Assembly (NCBI RefSeq): GCF_900090045.1
Contig: NC_041785.1
Location: 1,899,001 to 1,963,000 of the forward strand
Source: Plasmodium malariae
Taxonomy: Eukaryota > Apicomplexa > Aconoidasida > Haemosporida > Plasmodiidae
Direction: 5' to 3'
DNA length: 64,000 nt
Part shown: piece after piece, positions 34,256 through 44,683 of the stretch
How the letters are laid out: each line of letters starts with the position of its first letter
Position numbering within the stretch: position 1 is the first letter of the stretch
The notes under the pieces: generated by a model
What the model was told of the DNA's origin: nothing
The model's database searches: none
What the model saw: only the letters and a program-made list of their open reading frames with translations
Position numbers and translations under genes: made by a program

Positions 34256-37200
34256 ATGTTTTCCAATGCTATAAAGCTAGAAAATTTAAATGATTATTAC
34301 AATGATGCTGAAGAATGCATAAAGCCTTTTTTGTATAAATCACGTATTGTGAATGAACAGGATGTGGAGAAGCCTAATTTAATTATTATTAATAAAAAGA
34401 ATAGAAACATTAAGAACAAAAGTGGTAGAGATAATGGAAGAGACAGAGGAAGAGACGAAGGAAAAGACGAGGGAAAAAACGAGGGAAAAAACGAAGGAAA
34501 AGACAAAAGAAGAGGGGAAATATCTTTAACAGACTGCTTAGCTTGCTCAGGCTGTGTTACTAATGAAGAAACAAATTTCCTTAAAAGTCAAAATTCAATT
34601 GAAATTTTGAATAATTTAAATAAAAAAAAAATCAATATAATTTCCTTGTCATTACAAAGTTTAACTGCCTTATCTGTATATTATAATCTACCTCTATCAG
34701 TAACTCAAGATAAGCTATGTTTTTTTTTCAAGTCATTAAATTTTGATTATGTGTACGATTCCTCATTAAGTGAATTAATAGCTTTAAATGAGGCTAAGAA
34801 GGAATTTGCTGACTTTTTTTTTGCAAACAACAAGGGATTAAGCAAAGGGGCTTCTCCGCACACACTGAAAGAGTCTAGCTGCAATATCAGTGGCAGGGTT
34901 AGTGGAACCGAGAAAAGAAAAGAGCCTATAGGAGGGAATAGGAAGAGTCCACATAAAAATATCAATGTAAAGAAAGGAGCGAATAGATATAAATATAAAC
35001 ATAATGATGACAACATTTACAATGGATGGCTAAATGGGAAGAAGACGTATCCATTAATATGCTCTCACTGCAGTGGTAGTGTTATATATGGAGAGAAAAA
35101 TTTTGATGAGGAATTGTTAAATTCATTTAGCAAGGTTAAAAGTAGTCAAGATATTCAAGGAATTATTTTGAAAATTTTACATGTGCATAATAGTAGTATA
35201 TATACATTTCCCCTTTTGAAAAATTGTGCTATTCAGAGTTTCTTTAATTCGTATAATTATACTCTGGAACTTATAAATATTTGTAGGAAACATTTTTTAA
35301 AAAATCACAATTTATTAAAGAGTGTTAATATATTAACTAGTCAGAATTTATTAACGAGTCAGAATTTATTAACGAGTCAGAATTTATTAACGAGTCAGAA
35401 TTTATCGGAAAATAACAGTTTATCAAAAGATGATAATGTATCAAAAGATCATAAAGTTTCAAAAAATCATAAAGTTTCAAAAAATCATAATGTATCAAAA
35501 GATCATAATGTTTCAAAAGATCATAATGTATCAAAAAATCATAATGTATCAAAAAATCATAATTTATCAAAAAATCATAATTTATCAAAAAATCATAATT
35601 TATCAAAAAATCATAATTTATCAAAAGCGTCTTTAGAAAATAGCACTTGGGCAAATGATGAAGCAGCGGTTGGGGGAATAGGCAATAAGGGTATCTGTCC
35701 CCTCTCCATATATGATATCAATCATGTGTATGTGTTATACTGTTTTGACAAAAAATTAGAGGCTCATAGGAATAACCTCCAGGAACAAACATCTGTAGAT
35801 AAGAGTATGACCACCTTTTTGTCTTATTTCCCCATATACAACAATGCATTAATGACTAATGCAGATGGTACAAATGTGAGTGTAAAAAGAAACCTATACT
35901 GTGTGGATGCAGTCTTAACAACAGTAGAACTGGTTGAATTAATAAATAGTATGAACATAAATTTTTATGCTTTACCTCAGTTAAGAATTGATAATATATA
36001 TACTCTTTTAAAACAAATAGATGAAGGAAAAAAAAAATTTAAAAGAAGTAAGTCTTCACTTGATAAAGAATACAATATATTGGTCGATAAAAATAAAACA
36101 AAAGAGCAAAACATGAATAGTATAGAAGTAATAACAGGAAAGGAGCAAATTAATGTATTTGCTACTTGTGTGTATGATAATAAAACAACAAAGAATGGAA
36201 ATGAATCAGAGTATAATGCAGATTTAGTCAAAAAAGGTCCGGAAGAACAGTTCAATATATTGACACCTTCATCAGAAAAGACAATAATTGAACAACTGCA
36301 ATCACTTTACAGTGATATAAATTATAATTACTCCATTCGATGTAGTAACAAAAATAATATTTCCATGGGTTATGGAGAAGAAATATTTAAGTTTGTTTGT
36401 AAGAATATATTTCATTTTAACATTGATGAAAATAATTTTAATGTGAAATACCAGGACATTGTTGTGCTGTCTCTTTTTGAAAATTTCAGTTGTGTTTTCC
36501 GCGTCGTTTTGTCTTATGGCTTTAAGAGTATGTACAATGTTTTAAGAAAATTGAGGGAGTGGAAAGGTGAAAAAGAAGTAGAAAACGCAGAAGGAAAAGA
36601 GGAAGAAGCAAAAGTGAAAGGCAAAGAAAAAATGTATGAAATGAAGATTACGTACAACCTTCAGTTCACGGGAAGAATTGACTACATAGAACTGATGGCA
36701 TGTGAGAAGGGATGTCTTTTTGGTTGTGCGCAGAACATTTTTTCTGAACGTGTTCATAATTTTCCTACGTGTTCATGCTACAATTTTCGTATTTTTAAAA
36801 AAATAGCTGAACAAAAGGTTATCCGGAATTTTGACTTTCTGCTTGCAGATTGTGGTGCAGCAGAAAGGGGGAAAGTTGAAGAAGAAGGAGAAGTGGAAGT
36901 GGAGGAAGAAGAAGAGGAGGAAGTGGAGGAAGAAGAAGAGGAGGAAGTGGACATGGGAAAGGAAAAAGACGAAAGACGACAGAAAGAAAAGCAAAAAGAA
37001 AAGCGAACGAAGGGGCAACTCGGAGCACTCTGCACCTGTGGCAAGCTTAAATCTCCCCCCATTCCAGAAAATGAAGCATTATACTTTGAAAAAAAGGACA
37101 AGGAAAAAATATTTCAAAGGATGTATGACACCATGCATAGTGATAAATACACGTTATATGTAAATTCAAGCAACTGCAGAAATGATCCTACTGTTAACTC

Positions 37201-37300
37201 TTTTTTAAGGTATATCTTTTCAGCTTTCAACACCGAAACATTCAGTCTATTTAGAGCTATCTTTTCGTCAAAGAAAAAGTTAGATGTGATTAAATGGTGA
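34256..37300 (+). CDS. NAR1: NAR1/Narf-like protein, cytosolic Fe-S cluster assembly (CIA) factor
   Basis: An iron-only-hydrogenase-like protein that passes [4Fe-4S] clusters to the CIA targeting complex in the cytosol. The N-terminus (LENLNDYYNDAEECIKPF) matches NAR1, with Cys21. The first cluster site is completed by ISLTDCLACSGCVT with Cys94, Cys97 and Cys100. The H-cluster-like site is represented by YPLICSHCSGSVIYGEK (Cys269/Cys272), CFDKKLEAHR, a VDAVLTTVELVEL segment and MACEKGCLFGCAQ (Cys816, Cys820). The protein is 1014 residues, about twice the usual NAR1 length. The extra sequence is in low-complexity inserts: Arg/Asp/Gly/Lys-rich (about 62-85), LLTSQN and SKNHN repeats (about 360-460) and a Glu-rich run (about 870-905). 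The final residue is Trp, like CIA clients and NAR1 proteins with a C-terminal aromatic. Single exon; start chosen by family match. Confidence 0.93.
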   Translation: MFSNAIKLENLNDYYNDAEECIKPFLYKSRIVNEQDVEKPNLIIINKKNRNIKNKSGRDNGRDRGRDEGKDEGKNEGKNEGKDKRRGEISLTDCLACSGCVTNEETNFLKSQNSIEILNNLNKKKINIISLSLQSLTALSVYYNLPLSVTQDKLCFFFKSLNFDYVYDSSLSELIALNEAKKEFADFFFANNKGLSKGASPHTLKESSCNISGRVSGTEKRKEPIGGNRKSPHKNINVKKGANRYKYKHNDDNIYNGWLNGKKTYPLICSHCSGSVIYGEKNFDEELLNSFSKVKSSQDIQGIILKILHVHNSSIYTFPLLKNCAIQSFFNSYNYTLELINICRKHFLKNHNLLKSVNILTSQNLLTSQNLLTSQNLLTSQNLSENNSLSKDDNVSKDHKVSKNHKVSKNHNVSKDHNVSKDHNVSKNHNVSKNHNLSKNHNLSKNHNLSKNHNLSKASLENSTWANDEAAVGGIGNKGICPLSIYDINHVYVLYCFDKKLEAHRNNLQEQTSVDKSMTTFLSYFPIYNNALMTNADGTNVSVKRNLYCVDAVLTTVELVELINSMNINFYALPQLRIDNIYTLLKQIDEGKKKFKRSKSSLDKEYNILVDKNKTKEQNMNSIEVITGKEQINVFATCVYDNKTTKNGNESEYNADLVKKGPEEQFNILTPSSEKTIIEQLQSLYSDINYNYSIRCSNKNNISMGYGEEIFKFVCKNIFHFNIDENNFNVKYQDIVVLSLFENFSCVFRVVLSYGFKSMYNVLRKLREWKGEKEVENAEGKEEEAKVKGKEKMYEMKITYNLQFTGRIDYIELMACEKGCLFGCAQNIFSERVHNFPTCSCYNFRIFKKIAEQKVIRNFDFLLADCGAAERGKVEEEGEVEVEEEEEEEVEEEEEEEVDMGKEKDERRQKEKQKEKRTKGQLGALCTCGKLKSPPIPENEALYFEKKDKEKIFQRMYDTMHSDKYTLYVNSSNCRNDPTVNSFLRYIFSAFNTETFSLFRAIFSSKKKLDVIKW
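35330..35632 (+). repeat. Coding tandem repeats LLTSQN and VSKNHN/LSKNHN
   Basis: A short array of 18-base LLTSQN units is followed by about 17 copies of a 15-18-base unit encoding Ser-Lys-(Asn/Asp)-His-Asn-(Val/Leu). They form an insert in NAR1 between the two halves of the hydrogenase-like domain and would lie in a surface loop. Confidence 0.9.
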
Positions 37301-37651
37301 GGTCATCGAATTTTAAGTTCACTTGCATATTTATGTATGTTAATATTGTACGTTTGCTTTGTGTGCATACATACATGATCATGCATACATACATGCATAC
37401 ATATGTTTGTATGTATGTTGTATATATTAGACTATGCATTAATATTTAGCTGCCCTTTGCAACCACAATTTCTTATTTTTTGGATTAAGAGCCTTTTATT
37501 TTATTCAAAAAAAATTTTTTTTTTCTTTTTTTTGTATTTGTTAATACTTTAAATTTTCCCATACGTTTGCAAATTTGGAGTAACAAGTTTTCTCTTCGTC
37601 GCAGGTGTTGCTGGTCTTGCTTTTGCACGTGCATATATGTATGTATGTATG

Positions 37652-37705
<54 letters not shown>

Positions 37706-38735
37706 TGTTTGTGTAATATGTATGCACGATTTTAACGGTTAAACACCATATGGTTTCCTTCACCCTTCCAACAATTTTGAATTGAAAAAAAAAAAAGATA
37801 AAATGTAAATCGTGCGCATCTTGGAAACATTTAATGAGGCATATTGTCATTAAAAAAAAAGAATAAAAATATGGAAGAACGGAATAAAATAAAGGAAGAA
37901 CAGAATAAAAAAAAAAGGAAGAATAGAATAATACGAAATATAGCGAAATGAAAAACAGTGGATTATTTTAATTTAAAATGATTACGCATTTTTCCTTACG
38001 AATTAGTGCATACATGTGTGCGTGTATGTGTGTGTACATGTACACATATGTACGTAAGTACATGTATAGTACATAAATACGTACATAGGTACATATATAT
38101 ATAGTACACATACAAATATGCATGCACATTTTAGGCCCCTTTTTGTTTATTATTTTTTTTTTAATTTGCCCAAAAAGAAAAATGAAATGTGGTGAAAAAA
38201 AGAAAAAAAAAAAAAAAAAAAAAAAATAATAAATAAAAAATAAATAAAAAAATAAAAATAACACGATTATGCATGCTTCAGCTGGACATATATACTCACC
38301 TCTTTATTTTAGGGAACAGTAACAGAAAAATAAAAGTAAAAAATAAAATTAAACTAATGAAGTAGGGTTTACTTTTATGGATGTTTGTCTAACAGTGTTG
38401 TGTTTGTCGTTCTGATTATCATTTTTTTGCCCATTCTGCATATGTGTTTATAAGCTTCACTCGTATTTTGATTTTAATTTCGTTTTAATTTCGTTTTAAT
38501 TTCATTAGTAATTTCATTCGTAATTTCATTCGTAATCTCATTCGTAATCTCATTCGTAATCTCATTCGTAATTTCGCTTTTATTCGGATCTGCGCTTCTC
38601 TTGCCTCACCATATGCCACTTGATATTTCTCTTCTTTCTCATTTTGTATATCATTCAGTTGTAATTTTCTTCTCATATTATTTGAATTTGTTCTCATCTT
38701 CTTGCAATTTTTTTACCATTTTTTGGTCCTAACTC
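37301..38735. other. Intergenic region upstream of the filamin-like gene
   Basis: It contains CATACATACATGC-type repeats at 37365-37415, a (TA)n at 37640-37700, a GGAAGAACAGAATAAAA repeat at 37870-37930, poly(A) at 38205-38226, and a TTCGTAATCTCA-type 12-base repeat at 38480-38575. No coding exon could be supported; a minus-strand Met/Arg/Leu/Lys frame across the last repeat is an artefact. Confidence 0.6.
38480..38580. repeat. 12-bp tandem repeat (TAATTTCATTCG/TAATCTCATTCG)
   Basis: About eight copies, with TTTTAATTTCGT variants at the left end, about 160 bases upstream of the filamin-like start codon. Probably in its 5' untranslated region or promoter. Confidence 0.88.
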
Positions 38736-41663
38736 ATGAAGAGCAGCAATGCCATTCATCGGCTGAACAGTCTGTTAAAGTGTAAATGCGCGAAGAAGGA
38801 AAAAAGAAGGGAAGTAAAGGAGCATGCTAAGCATAGGGAACCGAACGAAATATATATACAAAAGAGCAAATGGATCAATAAAAAATATATTCAAAAAGTA
38901 GATAACGAAATTGAAGGGGATTTAATAAATAACAACAGCGATTCGGAAAATAGCAAATTTTGTAAAATAAGGAAGAAATATAATATAGTAAATAAAAAAG
39001 ATGATATTGAAATTGCTAATTCTTGTAATTTAAAAATTGATCAAAAGTCATGTAAAGTTAAAGGTCAAAATTTATATGAAGGCACAGCGGGAAAACTAAA
39101 TCATGTGATAATTGATATTTTAAATAAAGCAGGGGAATGTATATATGTAAAGATGTCTACATTTGAAGCTTACGTAAAAAGAAAAGAGGAAGTTGACAAA
39201 TTAAATTATGTAAAAGTAAATTCACGAGATAAAAATGATGGGTGTGATATATACATACATAATAATCTGTACAATAAATACCTGGAAAAAAAACATAAGT
39301 CGTTAATTAATCTTGACTATAACAAGTATAACATTAATGCTAATTTTTCTAATTATAAAAATATAAAAGAAAGAAATAGATGTTGCACCAGTGTGCCTTT
39401 TGGGGAGCAGTATTCTGGAAAGCTCGATTGCTCCAGACGTGAGACGCAAAGGCAAGCGATGCAGCATCAGCAGGAGTGCGGACATCCGACCGCTCCACAA
39501 TATAAACAGCTCCTTAAAGGTGAGTGCAATCTCACGTTTCAAATGCATAACTTAAGAAAAATGCACATGCAGCATGCCGAGGAAGATGGGGAAGACGGGG
39601 AAGATGGAATTTTTAAAGGAAAAAAAAATAATACATTCAACGAAAAAACAAATACATTCAACGAAAAAACAAATACATTCAACGAAAAAACAAATACTTT
39701 GAACGAAAAAACCAATTACAATGATACAATAACGACAGGGTATGTTTTCGACCCACAGGAGTATGATGAGCAGAGTGCAAAACTAACAGTGGATGGTTCA
39801 AAATGTAATGTACGTGATTTAAAAAATGGTAGTTATTTAATATCTTATAATATAAGAAAATGCGGCTATTACTACTTGTCCATATTTCACAATAAAAGGC
39901 CGGTAGCAGACTCTCCCTACCTTATTTATATAAAACCTGCAGAAGCTTACGCTCCTAACTGCGTTCTGTATAAAGGTGTTAACGACAGGATCGTGGTACC
40001 ACGTGCCAAGGGACAGGAAAAGCAGCAAAGGGTAAAGCAGAGAAGGGTAAAACAGCGAAGGGAAAAGCAGCAAAAGAGGGAAATACAGAATGAAAGGAGC
40101 TTAACTCGTATATATAACAACTCCTTGCGTGAAGATGTGTTCAACTTGAGTTCGTCAGACTCGGAATTGAAATCAAGTAGCTCTCATAGCAGCAACACAG
40201 GCTATAGCAGCATGTACAGTGAATCCTGCAGTGACAATGGTAAGACAATTTACTCTTCCTCTGATAGTGCATTCTTTAAAGAAAGTGGAAGTAGAAGTGG
40301 AAGTAGAAGTGGAAGTAGAAGTGGAAGTAGAAGTGGGAGTAGAAGTGGAAGTAGAAGTGGAAGCAGAAGTGGGAGTAGAAGTGGAAGCAGAAGTGGGAGT
40401 AGAAGTGGGAGTGAAAGCGAAAGTGATCATTTTAACCATCCTGACCACCATGTGCACATTTTAAAATTGGAAGACGAGGATGAGGAAAGAAAGAACTTTA
40501 ACAATTTCTTTATTCAGAGTTATGATGCTTATAAAAATAAAATCTGCGAAGGGAATGACAAGTATGAGATAACGAGCCTTGGGGGCATTAAAATAATAAA
40601 AATAAATGATTTAAAGAATGGTATATATGAAGTTATATACAAATATGTAAGTAGTAATGACAATGGGTATTACTCCAGGTCATATAAAAGAGATAATAAT
40701 TTTGGTAATTACAATAGAACATATAGAGAAGTTAAGGTAACCTTAAACGGATTACATGTAAAAGGATCTCCATTCAAAATAGTCTTAAAAAAGGATAAAC
40801 AGTTGGCTTATTTGAGCAAGATAAAAAATTTACTACCAATTGATGAAATTAATATTTCGAATCCCACTGAAAGTATGCATAATATTATTAGTGCATACAA
40901 ATATATAAAGAATAATTACTTGGACGATGAAAATGTAATAAAAAAAAAAATCCCAAAGAATCATTTTATGAGTGTACATACATATTATGAAGATAGAAAA
41001 TTAAAAAAAATTTTAAAAAAAATAGACAAAAATATTATATCTCTTATGACCATACCTATGAAACAACAAATTTTTAATTATATAAAATATATGAACGAGG
41101 ACAGGAAAATAATAAAATTAAAAAAGATTTTATTTAAAGAACTTGTAGTTGCTTTAAGTAAGATGATAAATTGTGCTAATAAATACTATGAAGATGTTGA
41201 AGAAGACAAAAATAAATTGCTACAAGAGAGACAGGTGCAAGATGATACTGTCAAAGAAACTAACTTAATGTATGAGTCATTAAAGGGGAAAAATATTCAT
41301 ACCTTGCCATTCGACTTTGGAATTAAAGATATGAAAATATATGAAGAAAATTTGAGTAATAAAAAAAAAGAATTATTAGATAAGCAAAACCAATTGGTGG
41401 AAAAGTACAAAGCTATTAAAAATAAAGAGAAAAGATTCTTAGAAGACAGGCAACAAGTAACCAACCTATTGGCAAACAAATACGAACTCCATCAAACAAC
41501 ATATGATTGCTCTAAAATGGCTTTAATCCAAACAAACAATAACTTGAAGAAGATTACTATTGACGCTATTAAAAAGACGAGCACACGGGAAAAGCAGCTC
41601 TTAACGGCCAGGGGAAACAGCACCCTTCAAGGAGGTGTACCCATCGCTCAAGAGGGAGATTGA
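38736..41663 (+). CDS. Filamin-repeat and coiled-coil protein
   Basis: A single-exon protein of 975 residues with two Ig-like filamin (ABP280-type) repeats, each split by a low-complexity insert. Repeat 1 starts near residue 104 (GQNLYEGTAGKLNHVIIDIL). After the insert it ends with VRDLKNGSYLISYNIRKCGY and RPVADSPYLIYI, the filamin pattern DNGDGTYxVxYxPxxxGxY then GSPF. Repeat 2 starts near 408 (VLYKGVNDRIVV) and ends with INDLKNGIYEVIY and LHVKGSPFKIVL (near 676). The last 200 residues are a charged helix that looks like a coiled coil (about 800-960). Inserts are TFNEKTN repeats (39635-39715) and SGSR repeats (40285-40420). No actin-binding calponin-homology domains are present, so it may be a cytoskeletal adaptor rather than a true filamin. 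Function unknown. Confidence 0.86.
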   Translation: MKSSNAIHRLNSLLKCKCAKKEKRREVKEHAKHREPNEIYIQKSKWINKKYIQKVDNEIEGDLINNNSDSENSKFCKIRKKYNIVNKKDDIEIANSCNLKIDQKSCKVKGQNLYEGTAGKLNHVIIDILNKAGECIYVKMSTFEAYVKRKEEVDKLNYVKVNSRDKNDGCDIYIHNNLYNKYLEKKHKSLINLDYNKYNINANFSNYKNIKERNRCCTSVPFGEQYSGKLDCSRRETQRQAMQHQQECGHPTAPQYKQLLKGECNLTFQMHNLRKMHMQHAEEDGEDGEDGIFKGKKNNTFNEKTNTFNEKTNTFNEKTNTLNEKTNYNDTITTGYVFDPQEYDEQSAKLTVDGSKCNVRDLKNGSYLISYNIRKCGYYYLSIFHNKRPVADSPYLIYIKPAEAYAPNCVLYKGVNDRIVVPRAKGQEKQQRVKQRRVKQRREKQQKREIQNERSLTRIYNNSLREDVFNLSSSDSELKSSSSHSSNTGYSSMYSESCSDNGKTIYSSSDSAFFKESGSRSGSRSGSRSGSRSGSRSGSRSGSRSGSRSGSRSGSRSGSESESDHFNHPDHHVHILKLEDEDEERKNFNNFFIQSYDAYKNKICEGNDKYEITSLGGIKIIKINDLKNGIYEVIYKYVSSNDNGYYSRSYKRDNNFGNYNRTYREVKVTLNGLHVKGSPFKIVLKKDKQLAYLSKIKNLLPIDEINISNPTESMHNIISAYKYIKNNYLDDENVIKKKIPKNHFMSVHTYYEDRKLKKILKKIDKNIISLMTIPMKQQIFNYIKYMNEDRKIIKLKKILFKELVVALSKMINCANKYYEDVEEDKNKLLQERQVQDDTVKETNLMYESLKGKNIHTLPFDFGIKDMKIYEENLSNKKKELLDKQNQLVEKYKAIKNKEKRFLEDRQQVTNLLANKYELHQTTYDCSKMALIQTNNNLKKITIDAIKKTSTREKQLLTARGNSTLQGGVPIAQEGD
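40282..40425 (+). repeat. Coding 12-bp tandem repeat (SGSR)
   Basis: About 11 copies of a GGAAGTAGAAGT-type unit encoding Gly-Ser-Arg-Ser in the insert of the second filamin repeat. It resembles RS-type low complexity. The other frames (Val-Glu and Thr-Ser) are artefacts. Confidence 0.92.
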
Positions 41664-41890
41664 GCAACGTGCTGAATTAGCGGTACGTATGAATAATCGG
41701 TGTGTGCGTGTATTTGTACACCTTTTAGGCGAATCCGAGGGGCTTCTAACGCAATAAGGAAAACATACCTGAGTATAACCTCGTTTAAGCTACTACTCAT
41801 CTGATAAAATAACTTTTTTCTTCATACGGGAAACACTAAGAAGGTTACCACTGCATGCACAGAATATAGTTAGTTCGCTACGATTGAAGA

Positions 41891-41922
<32 letters not shown>

Positions 41923-42651
41923 CTCTTATATGCATGCATATATACATATATATAAATGCCTTTTTAATTACTCGTGGGGAGTTTCTAGAAAGTGCGTTCC
42001 CCAAAGTTCAGAATTTTGCAATTTTTGCTTTATGCAATTTTTTCCTTTTTTTTTTTTGTTTTTTCGTTATCTCTTTCTTTTTTTTTTGTATTTTCGTTAT
42101 CTCTTTTTTTTTTTTTTTTTTTTGTTTTTTCGTTTTTTTTTTTTTTTTTTTTTTTTTTTTCGTTTTTTTTTTTTTTTTTTTTTTTTTTTTGTTTTTTTCG
42201 TTAATTTTCTATTTTGTTGATTTATCTTCCCCTTGCCAATTTAATATGTACCTCGAAAACGCCTTCACTAAATGAAAAAAATTTTAAGAGGGAAGAGTAA
42301 ATCATGTTTGTGAACTGCATGGTAATACAAATTTTTTAATCATAAAAGGGATGCACTGTTCGTAAGAATTATATTATAACGCATAATAAATACAAGGTAA
42401 AGAGAATGAAGTGGGATCTAATAAAATAACCTCCATTTTGTCGTAATCCGTACAGCTACGACGGGTCCGCATAGGGTGGAAGAATGAGGGGGGGGAGGGC
42501 AATTGTGCTGTATATTTGCCCATACAAGTACATATGCAGTTGTGTGTATGTGTATGTATGTACATATATATATGTATACATGCAAACGGGTAAATGCGAG
42601 AATATTAGGCTTGTTGACCGAATGAACCACAGCAAGCTTCCGCATGATATA

Positions 42652-42682
<31 letters not shown>

Positions 42683-42759
42683 GAGTGACCATATACGTTA
42701 ATGTAAGTAGCACTATTTAACTACTTCTACTTTATAAAAAATATATATAAAAGAAAAAA
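41664..42759. other. Intergenic region with poly(T) tracts
   Basis: It contains poly(T) at 41891-41923 and an extended T-rich tract (42050-42200) of T-runs separated by CG or GTTTTTTCG, then (TA)n at 42656-42681. The Phe-rich frames are artefacts. The part after 42250 should hold the ThiE promoter. No exon was recognised. Confidence 0.65.
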
Positions 42760-44346
42760 ATGAAAAAAAGCTGCAATATCCCCAAGGTATTAAGAAATGT
42801 GGACTATGCCTTATATTTAGTTACGGACGATAAATTTTTAAAAGATAAGGAAAATGTATGTGAAAAGTTTATCAACAAAGTGAGGGAGGGAATCATGGGA
42901 GGAGTGGGGTTGGTACAACTCAGATTAAAAAGCTCAGATGATTTATATTTTTATAATATGGCATTAAAAATGAAAAGTATATTACGTAAATATAACATTC
43001 CACTAATAATAAATAATAGAGTTGATATATGTTTAGGTGTAGGAGCAGATGGAGTACATGTAGGTAAAGCAGACATCCCAATAAACATTGCAAGAAATAT
43101 TTTAGGCGAAAAAAAAATTATCGGAGCAACTATAAATTTCAGCAGTGAAAAGGATATTGAAATGGCAATAAATAATAATGTAGATTATATAGCTCATGAA
43201 CATACATTATATGAGTCGAGTACAAAACGAACTGTGACATCATATGAACATGGAATAAAGGAACAAATAAATATATTACATAATAATATAAAATATCTTC
43301 AAAAAAAAGGGAAAATTTGTAAGAATGTTTATCCGATAACCACTCCTCCTATTATATTAATTGGAGGTATTAATACAAATAACATAAAAGAAACCATGTC
43401 ATCTTTTCACGACACATGTGAAGGTGTTGCTGTTGTTTCAAATATCATCAGTGAACAAGCTAACCCATTTTTAAATGCTCTAAAATTAAAATTTGTTGTA
43501 AATAAATATAAATGTAGTTACAGTATTGCCTTTGTCAATCTGTTTAGTAGTTGTTTGCGTTATTTATTTTATAATCGATTAGAGAAAGTGGAAGGTGGAA
43601 TGAATATTACGAATAACCTTTTCCATGATGATGGACATAATAATAAACATCATATGAACTATCAGCAGCTAGCCACAAACATGAAGGTACAAAAAAATGT
43701 GCACTATTTTTTTTTAAATAACCTTGACCTTCCAATCGTTGAATTAAATCACTCGATTGATATTAGTAACAAAATAAAAATGTTCCTTCTTCATTCGAAA
43801 TATTTAAATTCCAATAAGGACAATTCTTCGCCTCACACTTTGCCTCAATTAAACAGTGCGAATCATGACCACTGTAAACGTGTGCATAATTTTATGACAA
43901 AAATTAAAAAGGAAAAGATCTTAAATAATATATTTATATTTATTGGAGAGAAAATGTATGCAATATTTAAGAAGCATTTCTCATCAACATTTTTTAAGTT
44001 AAATTATTTTTTTCTTATAACCAAAAATCCTCAACTTAATTTAGGCTCCTTTAAATTATTTGAATGTGATATAGAAAACGTTTCCATAAAATATAAGCAG
44101 AATTTTATTATTATAATTTTAAAAAGAAGCAATTTTAATGATAGTAAAATTGCAAAATTGGGTTTTTACTTATCATATTTTTTAATTGTACAAGAGAATA
44201 TTACACCAGAATTTTTATCACGAATTGTGAGTGAACGGAAAGATGAAGACTGCGAAGAGCAACTGCTAAAATTTATTGCCGCTGTCAGGATATCTTTTGA
44301 AATTTTAGCAAATGAACACTTACCAGCTGAGGAGCTCATCTTTTAG
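42760..44346 (+). CDS. ThiE: Thiamine-phosphate synthase (ThiE) with C-terminal extension
   Basis: This enzyme joins the pyrimidine and thiazole halves to make thiamine monophosphate. Residues about 10-240 are the ThiE barrel: LYLVTDDK, then GLVQLRLK (Gln, Arg and Lys of the usual QLREK), LIINNRVDICLGVGADGVHV and GKADIP. Next come IIGATINF, STKRT (Thr-Lys phosphate/pyrophosphate contact), ILIGGINTNNI and VAVVSNI. In the bacterial enzyme the INDR Asp is a Mg ligand, but here the residue is Asn. The usual GADYIGxGP segment reads NVDYIAHEHTLYES. Residues about 250-528 have no recognised homology. They are a mixed Asn/Lys/His-rich block followed by a hydrophobic, possibly folded segment. Family proteins are about 210-230 residues, so the extension is a parasite addition. 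Start is the first ATG behind an A-rich leader. Confidence 0.92.
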   Translation: MKKSCNIPKVLRNVDYALYLVTDDKFLKDKENVCEKFINKVREGIMGGVGLVQLRLKSSDDLYFYNMALKMKSILRKYNIPLIINNRVDICLGVGADGVHVGKADIPINIARNILGEKKIIGATINFSSEKDIEMAINNNVDYIAHEHTLYESSTKRTVTSYEHGIKEQINILHNNIKYLQKKGKICKNVYPITTPPIILIGGINTNNIKETMSSFHDTCEGVAVVSNIISEQANPFLNALKLKFVVNKYKCSYSIAFVNLFSSCLRYLFYNRLEKVEGGMNITNNLFHDDGHNNKHHMNYQQLATNMKVQKNVHYFFLNNLDLPIVELNHSIDISNKIKMFLLHSKYLNSNKDNSSPHTLPQLNSANHDHCKRVHNFMTKIKKEKILNNIFIFIGEKMYAIFKKHFSSTFFKLNYFFLITKNPQLNLGSFKLFECDIENVSIKYKQNFIIIILKRSNFNDSKIAKLGFYLSYFLIVQENITPEFLSRIVSERKDEDCEEQLLKFIAAVRISFEILANEHLPAEELIF

Positions 44347-44683
44347 GCGGGAATGTGCACATACACAAGTATACATGATACGCATGATACATGTGGTTTG
44401 TGCTGAATATGTGTGTGTGTGTGTGTATACATATTTATATATGCATAGCGACATTGGTAGAGACTGTATGTGAATGTATATATATGTATATTATATACTC
44501 GTGTGTGTATATTTATCCTTCCTGCGAGCGCGCTCCTCTTCCTTTTTTGATTTAAACTCCCCCTGATTGTGCGCAAAAACTTTTACACCATTAGAGATAT
44601 AAGAATAATTTGATAGAGAGTATTTAAGCGCCTATTATTTGTAAGAGAAGTAACAATAAATTTTAAAAATTTTTTAAAAATAT

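Noticed and set aside
38485..38697. Minus-strand Met/Arg/Leu/Lys frame of 70 residues
   Set aside because: Most of it is translation of the 12-bp TAATTTCATTCG repeat just upstream of the filamin-like gene.
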